Source: Clostridium sp. CCUG 7971
Lineage (GTDB): Bacteria > Bacillota > Clostridia > Peptostreptococcales > Peptostreptococcaceae
Assembly: GCF_017590215.1 (NCBI RefSeq)
Contig: NZ_JAFFPK010000066.1
Location: 1-53,952, forward strand
Direction: 5' to 3'
Length of the DNA stretch: 53,952 nt
The position numbers and the translations under genes were made by a program. This document shows positions 9,179-18,309 of this stretch, piece after piece. Position 1 is the stretch's first letter; each line of letters begins with the position of its first letter. The notes beneath the pieces are model-generated. The model was not told the DNA's origin and ran no database searches. It saw nothing but the letters and a program-made list of their open reading frames with translations.

Positions 9179-10366
9179 ATGATTAACAATATAAACAAAA
9201 ATCCATATAATATGAATCCTTATACAAATATCCCTACAAAAATTAATGGTGAAATTAAGCAAATACAAAATAACTTTCAAGAGATAGACAAAAATCTTTT
9301 GAACCAAATTAAAGAACAAATTCAAAATGCAGAATTAATAGCTATAAAAATGATTAAGGGAGAAAGGTTAACTACAAATGAAAAAAAATTTATATCTGAG
9401 AAATATCCTGATATAAAAGAAACAGCAGAGCAATCGATAAAAGAAAGTAAAAATATAAAAGAACAATTAAAAAACTTTAAAACAGATGAACAAAGACAAC
9501 AATTCTTATCTAAGGTAATTAGTAATATAAAAGCTATGGGTAAAAATGGAGTATTATCAGAAATACAAGTTAAAATTAAATTATCATCTATAGAAGAAGT
9601 AAAAAAGTTATTTCAAAAGGATAAATTAGAAAGTAAAAAGGCAGAAATAATAGCTACAAAGTTAGTTAAAGGAGAAAAATTAACTTCAAAGGAGAAATCT
9701 TTTATATCTGAAAAATACCCTGATATAAAAGAAACAGCAGAACAATCAATAAAGGAAAGTAAAAATATAAAAGAAGAATTAAAAAGCTTTAAAACAGATG
9801 AAGAAAAACAACAATTCTTATCTAAGGTAATTAATAATGTAAAAGCTATGGGGAAAAAGGGAGTATTATCAGAAACTCAAGTTAAAATTAAATTGGCATC
9901 AATAGAAGAAGTGGAAAAGTTCTTTAAAAAGGATAAATTAGAAAATAAAAAAGCACAAGTAATAGCTACAAAACTGGTCAAAGGAGAAAAGTTAAATTCA
10001 AGTGAAAGAAATTTTATAACTGAGAAATATCCGGATATAAAACAAATAGCAGAACAATCAGTAAAAGAAAGCAAAGGTTTAAAAGAACAAATACAAAATT
10101 TAAAAACAGATGATGAAAAACATCAATTATTATCTAAAGTAATTAATGACTTAGAAGTTATGGGGGAAAAAGGAATACTTTCAGAAATTCAGATTAAATT
10201 TAGTATTCTATCTATAGAAAAAATAAAAAAAGAAATTAATAAAGAGAAAGAATTGAATTTTACTCTCAACCCATATATATATACGATTTTAGAATATTCA
10301 CTAGGTAATTTAGCAGGAATCATTATATTTATAATAGTAATAGTAGGATTTTTATATTTAATTTAA
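9179..10366 (+). CDS. unrecognised protein: three 104-aa repeats plus C-terminal membrane anchor
   Basis: A 395-aa protein of unknown function. After a short Asn-rich head come three tandem units of 104 residues (about 47-150, 151-254, 255-350). Each contains ATKLVKGEKL, ISEKYPDIKETAEQSIKESK and a VLSETQVKIKL-like stretch. The units are Lys/Glu rich and probably all-helical. Residues 374-395 form one hydrophobic helix (AGIIIFIIVIVGFLYLI) at the extreme C-terminus. With no signal peptide, this suggests a tail-anchored protein with its repeats in the cytosol. It is single-gene, with an AGGAG site and its own terminator. It could be a scaffold or a phage/colicin-type defence or adhesion factor, but nothing in the sequence decides this. 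Confidence 0.65.
   Translation: MINNINKNPYNMNPYTNIPTKINGEIKQIQNNFQEIDKNLLNQIKEQIQNAELIAIKMIKGERLTTNEKKFISEKYPDIKETAEQSIKESKNIKEQLKNFKTDEQRQQFLSKVISNIKAMGKNGVLSEIQVKIKLSSIEEVKKLFQKDKLESKKAEIIATKLVKGEKLTSKEKSFISEKYPDIKETAEQSIKESKNIKEELKSFKTDEEKQQFLSKVINNVKAMGKKGVLSETQVKIKLASIEEVEKFFKKDKLENKKAQVIATKLVKGEKLNSSERNFITEKYPDIKQIAEQSVKESKGLKEQIQNLKTDDEKHQLLSKVINDLEVMGEKGILSEIQIKFSILSIEKIKKEINKEKELNFTLNPYIYTILEYSLGNLAGIIIFIIVIVGFLYLI
9336..10230 (+). repeat. 312-bp tandem repeat (three units) within the repeat-protein gene
   Basis: The DNA units have a period of exactly 312 bp; for example TAGCTACAAA begins at 9651 and TAGCTACA at 9963. Units 1 and 2 are the closest and unit 3 is more diverged, which indicates stepwise duplication. 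Confidence 0.75.
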
Positions 10367-10419
10367 TGATAATTTTTAAAATATCAAAATTGAAAACAAA
10401 GCAGTACAAATACTCAAAG

Positions 10420-10460
10420 AAAGTACAAACTTGATTATATTAAGTTTGTACTTTTTTTAT
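10420..10460 (+). terminator. intrinsic terminator
   Basis: The stem AAAGTACAAACTT/AAGTTTGTACTTT is followed by a T-run and ends the repeat-protein gene. Confidence 0.88.
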
Positions 10461-10580
10461 AGTAAATCTATAGATCTATGTGACAAATTTGTAAGGAAAT
10501 TGAGATATAAATCGATTCTACGTAATTATAAAAAACTATATACTAAATTACTGTAAAGAAGAAAAAGGAGGTACACAAAT

Positions 10581-11345
10581 ATGTCGAAAATACTACAAGT
10601 TAAAAACTTAAAAAAGTCATATGGAACTAAAAAAAATACACAAACAGTGTTAAACGGTATAGACCTTGAAATAAACAAAGGAGAGTTTGTAGGGGTAATG
10701 GGACCTTCAGGAGCTGGTAAAAGTACTCTTTTAAATATTGTTTCTACTATAGATACAGCATCCAGTGGAGAAATAAATATAGAAGGTAAAAATATAACTA
10801 ATTTAAACAATAAACAAATATCTAAGTTTAGAAGAGAAAGTTTAGGATTTATATTCCAAGATTTTAACTTATTAGATACTTTGTCTGTAAAGGACAATAT
10901 TGCACTACCATTAGCTCTTGCTCGTGTTGATGCAAAGGTGATAAATAAAACTGTAAAGTCAATAGCTACTACACTAGGAATTGAATCATTGCTTGATAAA
11001 TATCCTTATGAAATATCAGGTGGACAAAAACAAAGAACTGCTTGTGCTAGAGCTATAATTACAAAACCTTCGCTAATATTAGCTGATGAACCTACAGGAG
11101 CTCTTGACTCTAAATCATCTGCAGATCTTTTAAACGCTATGACTAGCTTAAATCAAGAACAAGATGCAACAATAATGATGGTTACTCATGATGCATTTGC
11201 TGCTAGTTATTGCAAAAGAGTTTTATTTATAAAAGATGGATTAATATTTAAAGAAATAATAAGACCTGGATCTAGAAAAGAATTCTTTAAAGAGATCTTA
11301 GATGTCTTATCTTTGATAGGTGGTGGTGATAGTGGTCTTATTTAA
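10581..11345 (+). CDS. ABC transporter ATP-binding protein, BceA/MacB type
   Basis: A 254-aa ATPase. It shows Walker A GPSGAGKST (about 41-49), Q-loop FIFQDFN, signature SGGQKQR, Walker B ILADEPTGALD and the H-loop VTHD. The short LNN-ISKFRRESLGFIFQ region is typical of the lipoprotein/bacitracin-efflux branch (BceA, YxdL, VraD). It should energise the large permease encoded next, with which it overlaps by 14 bp. Start ATG lies behind AAAGGAGGT. Antimicrobial-peptide detoxification is the usual role of this pair, but no BceRS-type sensor/regulator genes are adjacent. Confidence 0.92.
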   Translation: MSKILQVKNLKKSYGTKKNTQTVLNGIDLEINKGEFVGVMGPSGAGKSTLLNIVSTIDTASSGEINIEGKNITNLNNKQISKFRRESLGFIFQDFNLLDTLSVKDNIALPLALARVDAKVINKTVKSIATTLGIESLLDKYPYEISGGQKQRTACARAIITKPSLILADEPTGALDSKSSADLLNAMTSLNQEQDATIMMVTHDAFAASYCKRVLFIKDGLIFKEIIRPGSRKEFFKEILDVLSLIGGGDSGLI

Positions 11346-13251
11346 TATAGCTAAAAAGAATATAGAGAAAAACTTAAAAGGATATTTCTTGTATTTTTTC
11401 TCTATAGTATTTACTGTATGTATATACTATACATTTAAAAATCTACAGTATAACCCAAGTATAGATAGTGCATTGGCAGGAAGTAGTAAGGCATCTACTG
11501 CATTTAATTCTGCTTCAGTTGTAATTGCTTTATTCTCAGTACTATTTATATGGTATTCAAATAGTTTCTTTATAAAGAAAAGGAAAAAGGAAATAGGTTT
11601 ATATGCTCTTTTAGGAATAGAAAATAGAGAAACCGGACTTCTTTTATTCTTTGAAACATTAATAATAGGAATAGCATCACTAATAATTGGAATAGTGTTT
11701 GGAATTATATTTTCAAAACTTATGTTAGGAATACTTTTAAAAATTATAGGATTAAATTTAAGTATACCTTTTTCAGTATCATTTAAAGGTATATTTGATA
11801 CATTTGTACTTTTTATATTTGTATTTTTAGTTATTGCTTATCAAAGTAATAGAATAATTTATAAATTTAAACTTATAGAGCTATTTAAAGCTTCAAGCGT
11901 ATCGGAAAAAGCTAAAAAAGGATCGAAGTTATTAGCTATCATATCAATAGTTCTTATAGGATTTGGATATATAAATTATATTTCAGTTTTAAATGGAATG
12001 GATATAGTAATGGCAGCTATGGTTACTTTACTTACAGTTGTATTAGGTACATTTTTATTCTTTAGTTCGTTTATGTATTTTGTAATTAGAAAGAAAAAAA
12101 ATAAAGAATCAAACTATTACAAAGGACTAAATATGATATCTACATCTCAATTACTTTATAGAATCAAAAGTAATGCGAAGATGTTATCTATAATATCAAT
12201 ATTAAGTGCGACTACTTTAACTGCTATAGGTGTATCTATGTCAACGTATTTTATGAGTTCTGAAAATGTAGCTAGTGTTGCTCCATTTTCTTATACTTTA
12301 AAAATTGATAATAAAGGTTATATAAAAGAATTTGAAAATATTTTAAGTAAGTCTAGTGAACATAAATTAGTTGATAAAGCTAAATTCACTTATATAACAT
12401 TACCAGAGATAAAAAATGATTCAAATTCTGATTATACAGAAGAGTATGAAATAATATCTCTATCTAATTTAAATCAATTACTAAAGATAAAAGGCGTTAA
12501 AGAAGTTGGCAATATAAAAGATAATGAATTTATTAACGTATCTTCTAATGGGTATGGTTCTTATACTAAGCCTGTTATTAATATAGATAATGTGTATAGA
12601 CTTGAATTGAATGTTAAATCTAGATTAGATGAAAAGTTATATAATACAGAAATACCTCAAAACACTATAGTTGTATCTGATAGTACTTTTGAAAATTTAA
12701 AATCAAATAATAAAATAAATAACTATTATTTATATAATTTATCTAATGCGAAAGATGGTGAAGATTTTAATAATAAGGTTTTAAAGTTAACTGAAAAATA
12801 TGCAGTTGGAGATTATGAAAAATCTACGAATAGTTTAGTAAATTCTTATTACTCAACGTTTAAAGATACATTTACAACTTCTGGAATAATGGTATTTATA
12901 GGAGTATTTGTAGGGTTAGTGTTTTTAGTTTGTACTGGTAGTGTTATATTTTTCAAATTACTATCTGAGGCTCAAGATGAAGCACCTAGATATAGTGTAT
13001 TAGACAAAATAGGTGTAGACAATAGTGATGTAAAGTCATCTGTTTATAATCAAGTTGGATTTAATTTCTTTGTACCGTTATTAATAGGAAGTATTCATAG
13101 TATTGTAGCAAACTATGTTGTTTGTAAAATGTTTGGACAAAACTTAATCTTTGTAATGGCGTGTACACTTATACCATATTCAATAATTTATGTAGTATAT
13201 TACTTACTTACATCTAAGTTTTATTTTGATATAGTTACTAAAAAAAATTAA
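11332..13251 (+). CDS. ABC transporter permease, BceB type
   Basis: A 639-aa permease with the BceB layout: one N-terminal helix, paired helices, a large extracytoplasmic domain (about residues 315-515, soluble and Asn/Ser rich) and three C-terminal helices. The family uses this domain to sense or grip peptide antibiotics bound to lipid II-cycle intermediates. GTG at 11332 is preferred because GGTGGTGAT (a near-perfect Shine-Dalgarno match) lies just upstream inside the ATPase gene. Earlier in-frame GTG codons fall within that site. It is translationally coupled to the ATPase gene. Confidence 0.9.
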   Translation: MVLFNIAKKNIEKNLKGYFLYFFSIVFTVCIYYTFKNLQYNPSIDSALAGSSKASTAFNSASVVIALFSVLFIWYSNSFFIKKRKKEIGLYALLGIENRETGLLLFFETLIIGIASLIIGIVFGIIFSKLMLGILLKIIGLNLSIPFSVSFKGIFDTFVLFIFVFLVIAYQSNRIIYKFKLIELFKASSVSEKAKKGSKLLAIISIVLIGFGYINYISVLNGMDIVMAAMVTLLTVVLGTFLFFSSFMYFVIRKKKNKESNYYKGLNMISTSQLLYRIKSNAKMLSIISILSATTLTAIGVSMSTYFMSSENVASVAPFSYTLKIDNKGYIKEFENILSKSSEHKLVDKAKFTYITLPEIKNDSNSDYTEEYEIISLSNLNQLLKIKGVKEVGNIKDNEFINVSSNGYGSYTKPVINIDNVYRLELNVKSRLDEKLYNTEIPQNTIVVSDSTFENLKSNNKINNYYLYNLSNAKDGEDFNNKVLKLTEKYAVGDYEKSTNSLVNSYYSTFKDTFTTSGIMVFIGVFVGLVFLVCTGSVIFFKLLSEAQDEAPRYSVLDKIGVDNSDVKSSVYNQVGFNFFVPLLIGSIHSIVANYVVCKMFGQNLIFVMACTLIPYSIIYVVYYLLTSKFYFDIVTKKN

Positions 13252-13263
13252 GGAGAATTTAAT

Positions 13264-13763
13264 ATGAAAAAAATAATATCTATTGCAATAGCAATTTTAA
13301 TAATACTAGGGGGAGCATTTTTCGCTGTAAGAACATTGCTATTTCCTGTTAAATATAAATCTGATATAAAGAGTATTTCTAGCGAATACAAGATAGACCC
13401 ATATGTATTAGCTACACTTGCACACTTTGAATCAAGATTTGATGATAAAAAATATGAGAAAAATTCAAACAACGGGATTTTAAGATTTAGTGATAAATCT
13501 TCAACTGAATTAGCAAAAGAATTAAATATGAGCGGATTTACACCTAAGGATTTAGTTAATGAAAAACTAGTTTAAAATTAGGGGCATATTATATATCTAA
13601 ATTTAGTAATGAAGGTTTAAGTAAAGTAGTTCAAGAGTGGAATGTTAAAAATGGTGAAGAAGCTAATTTTGATAGAAGGGAATACGCTCAAAAGTACTAT
13701 CTTCCTAAAATAGAAAAGAATATAAAAATATTTAAATTCTTATATCCAGATTTTAAAAAATAA
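13264..13763 (+). pseudogene. lytic transglycosylase-like membrane-anchored protein, broken by one frameshift
   Basis: The first frame gives an N-terminal membrane helix (about 4-24) and an SLT-like start (ISSEYKIDPYVLATLAHFES, with the Glu where the catalytic acid is expected). It stops at 13575. The remaining domain continues in another frame (SLKLGAYYISKF ... YLPKIEKNIKIF) to TAA 13761-13763. One extra A in the A5 run at 13562-13566 restores a single protein of about 166 aa. The gene begins 12 nt after the permease with AAGGAG and probably belongs to that operon. The frameshift could be real, a sequence error, or bypassed by slippage at the A-run. Note that the usual GLMQ motif is replaced by NNGILRFS, so it may be inactive anyway. 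Confidence 0.7.
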
Positions 13764-13784
13764 ATTTAAGTACTTAGTTAATAC

Positions 13785-13837
13785 AAGGGTCTATCTTAAA
13801 TAGAATATAAAATTTTATTTAAGATAGACCCTTTTTA
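13785..13837. terminator. bidirectional intrinsic terminator
   Basis: An 18-bp stem AAGGGTCTATCTTAAATA with its complement at 13816-13833, followed by T's. It lies between the convergent transglycosylase-like and cupin genes. Confidence 0.88.
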
Positions 13838-13875
13838 TAAAATATGTACTGTAAACAAATATAAAAAAATAATTT

Positions 13876-14346
13876 TTATCTAGTTAGTTTTTTTATTACA
13901 TCTTCTAAATGAGGATACATATTTAAAAGATCTTTTCTTTCAAATAGCTCAAAATCATCAAAAGTAAATGCAGGAGCAACCATACATCCAACTAAAGCAA
14001 ACCCATCGTTGTTCATAGAAGAACCGAATATGTATCCTTTAGGGACTAAAACTTGAGGAATTTCTCCTTTTTCTATATCTAATCCTAATTGCTTAGTTAT
14101 AAGCTCACCATCTGGAGTTATCATATATATAGTCAGAGCCTGACCATCATGGTAATACCACATCTCATCAGAAGTCAATCTGTGGAAGTTAGATACCTCT
14201 CCAGTTTCAAGTAAGAAATATATGCTACTAAATAACTTCTTATCTTCTCTAAAGAAATCCTTAGATACTATTGATTCTTTGAAGTATCCTCCTTCAACGT
14301 GTGGTGTCATATCTAATTTTTCTATATAATATTGTGCTGATTTCAT
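13876..14346 (-). CDS. DUF985 cupin-fold protein
   Basis: A 156-aa single-domain cupin of the DUF985 (YML079w-like) family. It shows the characteristic opening LDMTPHVEGGYFKES, then SIYFLLETGEVSNFHRLTSDEMWYYH and LVGCMVAPAFTFDDFEL. Family members bind small ligands and some are sugar or nucleotide epimerase-like, but no reaction is established. The start has AGGAGGT 6 nt upstream. It stands alone. Confidence 0.85.
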   Translation of the reverse strand: MKSAQYYIEKLDMTPHVEGGYFKESIVSKDFFREDKKLFSSIYFLLETGEVSNFHRLTSDEMWYYHDGQALTIYMITPDGELITKQLGLDIEKGEIPQVLVPKGYIFGSSMNNDGFALVGCMVAPAFTFDDFELFERKDLLNMYPHLEDVIKKLTR

Positions 14347-14559
14347 GTTGTACCTCCTAAGTATAATAAATATATTATATCAAAATCTAACTACTTTAGT
14401 AATAATATAAATTATTGACTTAATTACTTAGATTAATTTTAGTATAATTTAAACAATATTTTGATAAAAATAGAAATTAACTTATTTCAATCCGAGAATA
14501 AGGGTATATTAATATAACATAAATTACACACTAAAATATTAAATATACAAGGAGAAAAA

Positions 14560-16032
14560 ATGACTAATAAAGAAGAAGTTATAGAAATAGGATGGAACTT
14601 AGATAATAGTTATACCACTTTACCAAAATTATTTTTTAGCAAAATTAATTTAAATAAAGTTAGCTCACCTGAATTAGTTATTCTAAACTATCCATTAGCG
14701 AGAACTTTAGGATTAAATATTGATGCTCTTAAAAGTTATGATGGTGTGTCAATACTTTCAGGAAATAAGACTATAGAAGAAGGTGCTTTTATTGCGCAAG
14801 CTTATGCTGGACATCAATTTGGGCATTTTACAATGTTAGGAGATGGAAGAGCATTATTGATAGGTGAGCAAATAACACCTTCAGGTGAAAGATACGATAT
14901 ACAACTTAAAGGATCTGGAAGAACTCCATATTCTCGTGGAGGAGATGGAAGAGCAGTACTTGGACCTATGATTCGCGAATATATAATAAGTGAAGCTATG
15001 TATGGTCTTGGTATTCCAACTACACGTAGCTTAGCAGTAGTTAAAACAGGAGAGCGTGTAATTCGTGAAAGTATGAAAGAAGGAGCAATATTAACTCGTG
15101 TAGCTTCTAGTCATATTAGATTTGGAACATTTGAATATGTTGCTAGGTTTGGTAGTACTGAGGAACTTAAAGAATTGGCTGATTACACATTAAAAAGACA
15201 TTATCCACATGTATTAGATGATGAAAATAAATATATTAACTTACTTAATGAAGTAGTAAAAGTTCATGCTAGTCTTGTTTCTAAATGGCAAACTGTTGGA
15301 TTTATACATGGTGTAATGAATACTGATAATATGACTATTAGTGGAGAAACAATTGACTATGGTCCTTGTGCTTTTATGGATACTTATAATCCAAATACTG
15401 TATTTAGCTCTATTGATGTCAATGGACGTTATGCATATAAGAATCAACCTATTATGGCTGAGTGGAATTTATGTAGATTTGCTGAAACATTATTACCTCT
15501 TTTACATGAAAACCAAGACAATGCTATAAAAACAGCTCAAGATGCTATTTCAAATTTTTCTAAGTTATACTATTTAAATTGGTTATCTAAAATGAGATTA
15601 AAGCTTGGAATATTTAATGAAGAAGCGCAAGATAAAGCAATTATTGAAGATTTACTTAGTATGATGGAAAAATATAATGAAGACTATACTAATACTTTCA
15701 TTGCATTAACTTTTAATAGGAATAATGACAAAGGTATGTTTAGTACTGAAGAATTTTCTAATTGGAATAACGTTTGGCAAGAAAGGCTTAAAAGACAACC
15801 ACAGTCAAATAAGTTAGTACATCAATTAATGAAGGAATCTAATCCAGCAATAATTCCAAGAAATCATAGGGTAGAAGAAGCAATAGAAGCTGCTGATAAA
15901 GGCGATTTTAATGTTATGATAAATCTTCTTAATGCTATTTCAATACCATATGAACATTCAAAAGACCAAGAGAAGTATTCTGAATTACCTAAACCTTCAA
16001 GTTGTGCTTATAGAACTTTTTGTGGGACATAA
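14560..16032 (+). CDS. selO: SelO/YdiU family protein adenylyltransferase (pseudokinase fold)
   Basis: A 490-aa, full-length member of the SelO family, which transfers AMP from ATP to Ser/Thr/Tyr of target proteins, linked to redox stress. Motifs seen: [38 protein letters not shown] (nucleotide pocket), [14 protein letters not shown], and [20 protein letters not shown] with the metal-binding Asn/Asp. The C-terminus YRTFCGT is the usual bacterial ending with Cys, so no selenocysteine is needed. Start ATG follows AAGGAG. It is monocistronic, with a very long hairpin downstream. Confidence 0.93.
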   Translation: MTNKEEVIEIGWNLDNSYTTLPKLFFSKINLNKVSSPELVILNYPLARTLGLNIDALKSYDGVSILSGNKTIEEGAFIAQAYAGHQFGHFTMLGDGRALLIGEQITPSGERYDIQLKGSGRTPYSRGGDGRAVLGPMIREYIISEAMYGLGIPTTRSLAVVKTGERVIRESMKEGAILTRVASSHIRFGTFEYVARFGSTEELKELADYTLKRHYPHVLDDENKYINLLNEVVKVHASLVSKWQTVGFIHGVMNTDNMTISGETIDYGPCAFMDTYNPNTVFSSIDVNGRYAYKNQPIMAEWNLCRFAETLLPLLHENQDNAIKTAQDAISNFSKLYYLNWLSKMRLKLGIFNEEAQDKAIIEDLLSMMEKYNEDYTNTFIALTFNRNNDKGMFSTEEFSNWNNVWQERLKRQPQSNKLVHQLMKESNPAIIPRNHRVEEAIEAADKGDFNVMINLLNAISIPYEHSKDQEKYSELPKPSSCAYRTFCGT

Positions 16033-16100
16033 AAAACTTAAGTTTAATGATGCATATTATAATAAGCATAATTAAGCCATTATTAAAAATACCTTAATCA

Positions 16101-16157
16101 TTATTAACATAAAAAAACACATTTATATAACTATAAATGTGTTTTTTATGTTAATAA
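16101..16157. terminator. long intrinsic terminator after selO
   Basis: About 26 bp of stem (TTATTAACAT...ATTTATA with its complement ending TTAATAA) with a single bulged A in the A7/T6 region and a 4-nt loop. It ends selO and could work on either strand. Confidence 0.85.
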
Positions 16158-16263
16158 TTAGTAGAAACCCTAGACAATTTTCATATAAATTTAAACTTTA
16201 TAAATTATAATTTTATCATTATATTTTATAAAATTAAAAAATATAAAAAAGAGGACTCTATAT

Positions 16264-16308
16264 GTCCTATTTTAGTATTATTATTAAATAATAAGTTAAA
16301 AATAGGAC
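16264..16308 (+). promoter_or_regulatory. inverted repeat in the leader of the M20 gene, possible attenuator
   Basis: GTCCTATTTT pairs with AAAATAGGAC over a 25-nt loop and is followed by TAAATTTTT. An upstream AGGAC can pair with the GTCCT instead, so two structures are mutually exclusive. This is inferred from base pairing only. Confidence 0.35.
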
Positions 16309-16340
16309 TAAATTTTTATACAAATAAATGAGGTGATATT

Positions 16341-17525
16341 ATGAAGAGCTTTATAGAACAAGCTAAATTAATAAAAGAAGACATTATAGATTATAGAAGG
16401 TCAATTCATAAAAATCCTGAAGTCGGGATTAACCTATCTAAAACAAAGTCTTATGTAATTGATAAGTTAAGATCATTTGGATATGAACCGAGGGAAATTT
16501 GTGAAAGTGGTATAGTTGCTACAATTGAAGGTAATAAGTCTGGAAAAACATTTTTATTAAGAGCAGATATGGATGCTTTGCCTATGAGAGAAGATACAAA
16601 ATGTGATTTCAAAGCAACGAATGGATGTATGCATTCATGTGGACATGATATGCATACTGCAATGCTTTTAGGTGCAGCTAGATTACTTAAACAAAATCAA
16701 GACAAAATAGAAGGTACTGTTAAGTTAGTATTTCAACCAGATGAGGAAGGATTCACTGGAGCTAAAAGTATGATAAATGCAGGAGTGCTTAAAAATCCAA
16801 AGGTTGATGCAGCTATGGCAATGCATGTACACTCTGGAACACCTTCAAATACTATACTATATGGATTAGGAACTAGCATAGCTGGATGTAATAGATTTAG
16901 AATCCTTGTAAAAGGAAATGGATGCCATGGGGCAATGCCAGAAACAGGAGTAGATCCAATAAATATAGCAGTTCATATTTATTTATCTTTACAAGAAGTA
17001 ATAAGTAGAGAAATATCAGCAACTAAACCTGCTGTAGTAACTATAGGAAAATTTGCTGGAGGAGAAGCTCCAAATATAATACCAGAAGAAGTAGTTATGG
17101 AAGGAACCATTAGAAGTTTAGATAAAGAAATAGGAGAATTTATATTCAATAGAATGAATGAGATAGTAAATTCTACAGCCAAAATGTTTAGAGGAAAAGC
17201 TCAATTAATAGAGTTATCATCAGTACCACCGTTAATTAATGATATAAATTTAGCAAACGAAGTGGCATCTTATATAAAAGATTTAGTTGGTGAAAAGTCA
17301 GTTATTTCATTCGAAGGTGGAGGTATGGGATCAGAAGATTTTGCCTCTTATTCATATGAGGTGCCGAGTGTTTATTTTATGTTAGGTGCAGGTACAAAGC
17401 AAGAAAATCCTTTATATGGGTTACCGATGCATAACGAACAAGTAGTATTCAATGAGGATATAATGGTTACAGGCGCGGCTATGCATGCGTATAGTGCAAT
17501 TATGTGGCTAAAAAATAATAAATAA
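16341..17525 (+). CDS. M20D-family amidohydrolase (hippurate hydrolase/aminoacylase-like)
   Basis: A 394-aa zinc amidohydrolase that removes N-acyl groups from amino acids or dipeptides. Metal-site motifs: RADMDALPM (about 74-82), MHSCGHDMHTA (about 94-104, with the Cys typical of M20D), FQPDEEGFTGA with the catalytic Glu pair, MHVHSG, and the final MHNEQVVF His. The dimerisation insert lies near residues 180-290. Substrate cannot be read from sequence; hippurate-, N-acetyl-diaminopimelate- and IAA-amino-acid hydrolases share this pattern. Start ATG follows GAGGTGATATT. The regulator gene 36 nt downstream probably shares its transcript. Confidence 0.88.
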   Translation: MKSFIEQAKLIKEDIIDYRRSIHKNPEVGINLSKTKSYVIDKLRSFGYEPREICESGIVATIEGNKSGKTFLLRADMDALPMREDTKCDFKATNGCMHSCGHDMHTAMLLGAARLLKQNQDKIEGTVKLVFQPDEEGFTGAKSMINAGVLKNPKVDAAMAMHVHSGTPSNTILYGLGTSIAGCNRFRILVKGNGCHGAMPETGVDPINIAVHIYLSLQEVISREISATKPAVVTIGKFAGGEAPNIIPEEVVMEGTIRSLDKEIGEFIFNRMNEIVNSTAKMFRGKAQLIELSSVPPLINDINLANEVASYIKDLVGEKSVISFEGGGMGSEDFASYSYEVPSVYFMLGAGTKQENPLYGLPMHNEQVVFNEDIMVTGAAMHAYSAIMWLKNNK

Positions 17526-17561
17526 AATATTAGTTTAGTAGTAATTTGGAAGGATGCGGCG

Positions 17562-18212
17562 ATGAGATTATTAGATATATTATTCTACTTATTAAAAAAT
17601 AATTCTAAGACTACAATTAAGGAACTATCTGAAAGATTTAAAGTATCAACGAAAACCATACAAAGGGACTTAGATAAATTATCAGTACTTGGAATTCCTA
17701 TAATAACATATAGAGGTGTTAATGGAGGAGTAGACTTAGATAGAAATTATATAATAGCTAAATATATTCTAACAGACAGTGACTATGAATCTTTAATATT
17801 AGCACTATATATTTCTGAAAATATAAGCGAAAATATAAAAAAATCTTTTCTTATTGATAAATTTACTCTTGTTGATTCTGATAGATGTTCTAGAATTTTA
17901 AATAATCTCAAAGAGAAGCTTATAATAGATTTATATGAAAATAAATTTAGTACTGAAAATAAAATATGCAATGAAATTAATAAATCTTTAGATAATAAAT
18001 TTTTTGTAGAGTTAGAAATAGAGGGAAGTAAAGTTGAAGTATTTCCAATTTCTTATGTCTTAAAAAAAGAAGGACTATGCTTGTATTGCTGTGATGAAGA
18101 ATATAAATTAATTTTAATTGATAAAATTTCTAAGGCTGTAGAGTGTAAGAAACGTTATTATGGTACTATAATTAGCTATATAGATAATAAAAAAATAGCT
18201 AAATTTATTTAA
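17562..18212 (+). CDS. DeoR/YafY-type HTH transcriptional regulator
   Basis: A 216-aa protein. An N-terminal winged HTH (residues 1-60; TIKELSERFKVSTKTIQRDLDKL with the recognition helix TKTIQRDL) is followed by the YRGVNGGVDLDRNYI wing. The C-terminal part resembles a shortened WYL-type ligand-binding region (VEVFPISYVLKKEGLCLYC). It lies directly downstream of the M20 amidohydrolase and probably regulates that gene. The effector is unknown. Confidence 0.8.
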   Translation: MRLLDILFYLLKNNSKTTIKELSERFKVSTKTIQRDLDKLSVLGIPIITYRGVNGGVDLDRNYIIAKYILTDSDYESLILALYISENISENIKKSFLIDKFTLVDSDRCSRILNNLKEKLIIDLYENKFSTENKICNEINKSLDNKFFVELEIEGSKVEVFPISYVLKKEGLCLYCCDEEYKLILIDKISKAVECKKRYYGTIISYIDNKKIAKFI

Positions 18213-18260
18213 GTATATTTTAATATGGATATAATAAAGGTTTTGTTCTTAATATTAATT

Positions 18261-18297
18261 AAAAGGCTATAATTTTATAATTATAGCCTTTTTTATT
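18261..18297. terminator. bidirectional intrinsic terminator
   Basis: The stem AAAAGGCTATAATT/AATTATAGCCTTTT lies between the convergent regulator and brnQ genes. Confidence 0.88.
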
Positions 18298-18309
18298 TTT
18301 ATAATTTAT

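Larger units (their letters stand above)
16033..16340 (+). other. gene-free stretch with two hairpin structures
   Basis: It holds the long SelO terminator (16101-16157) and, just before the amidohydrolase gene, overlapping inverted repeats: AGGAC (16252-16256), GTCCTATTTT (16264-16273) and AAAATAGGAC (16299-16308). The central element can pair either way. No ORF with a plausible start is present. Confidence 0.5.

Noticed and set aside
14560-16032. Selenocysteine or truncation at the SelO C-terminus
   Set aside because: The TTTTGTGGGACATAA end encodes FCGT and stop, the normal bacterial ending.
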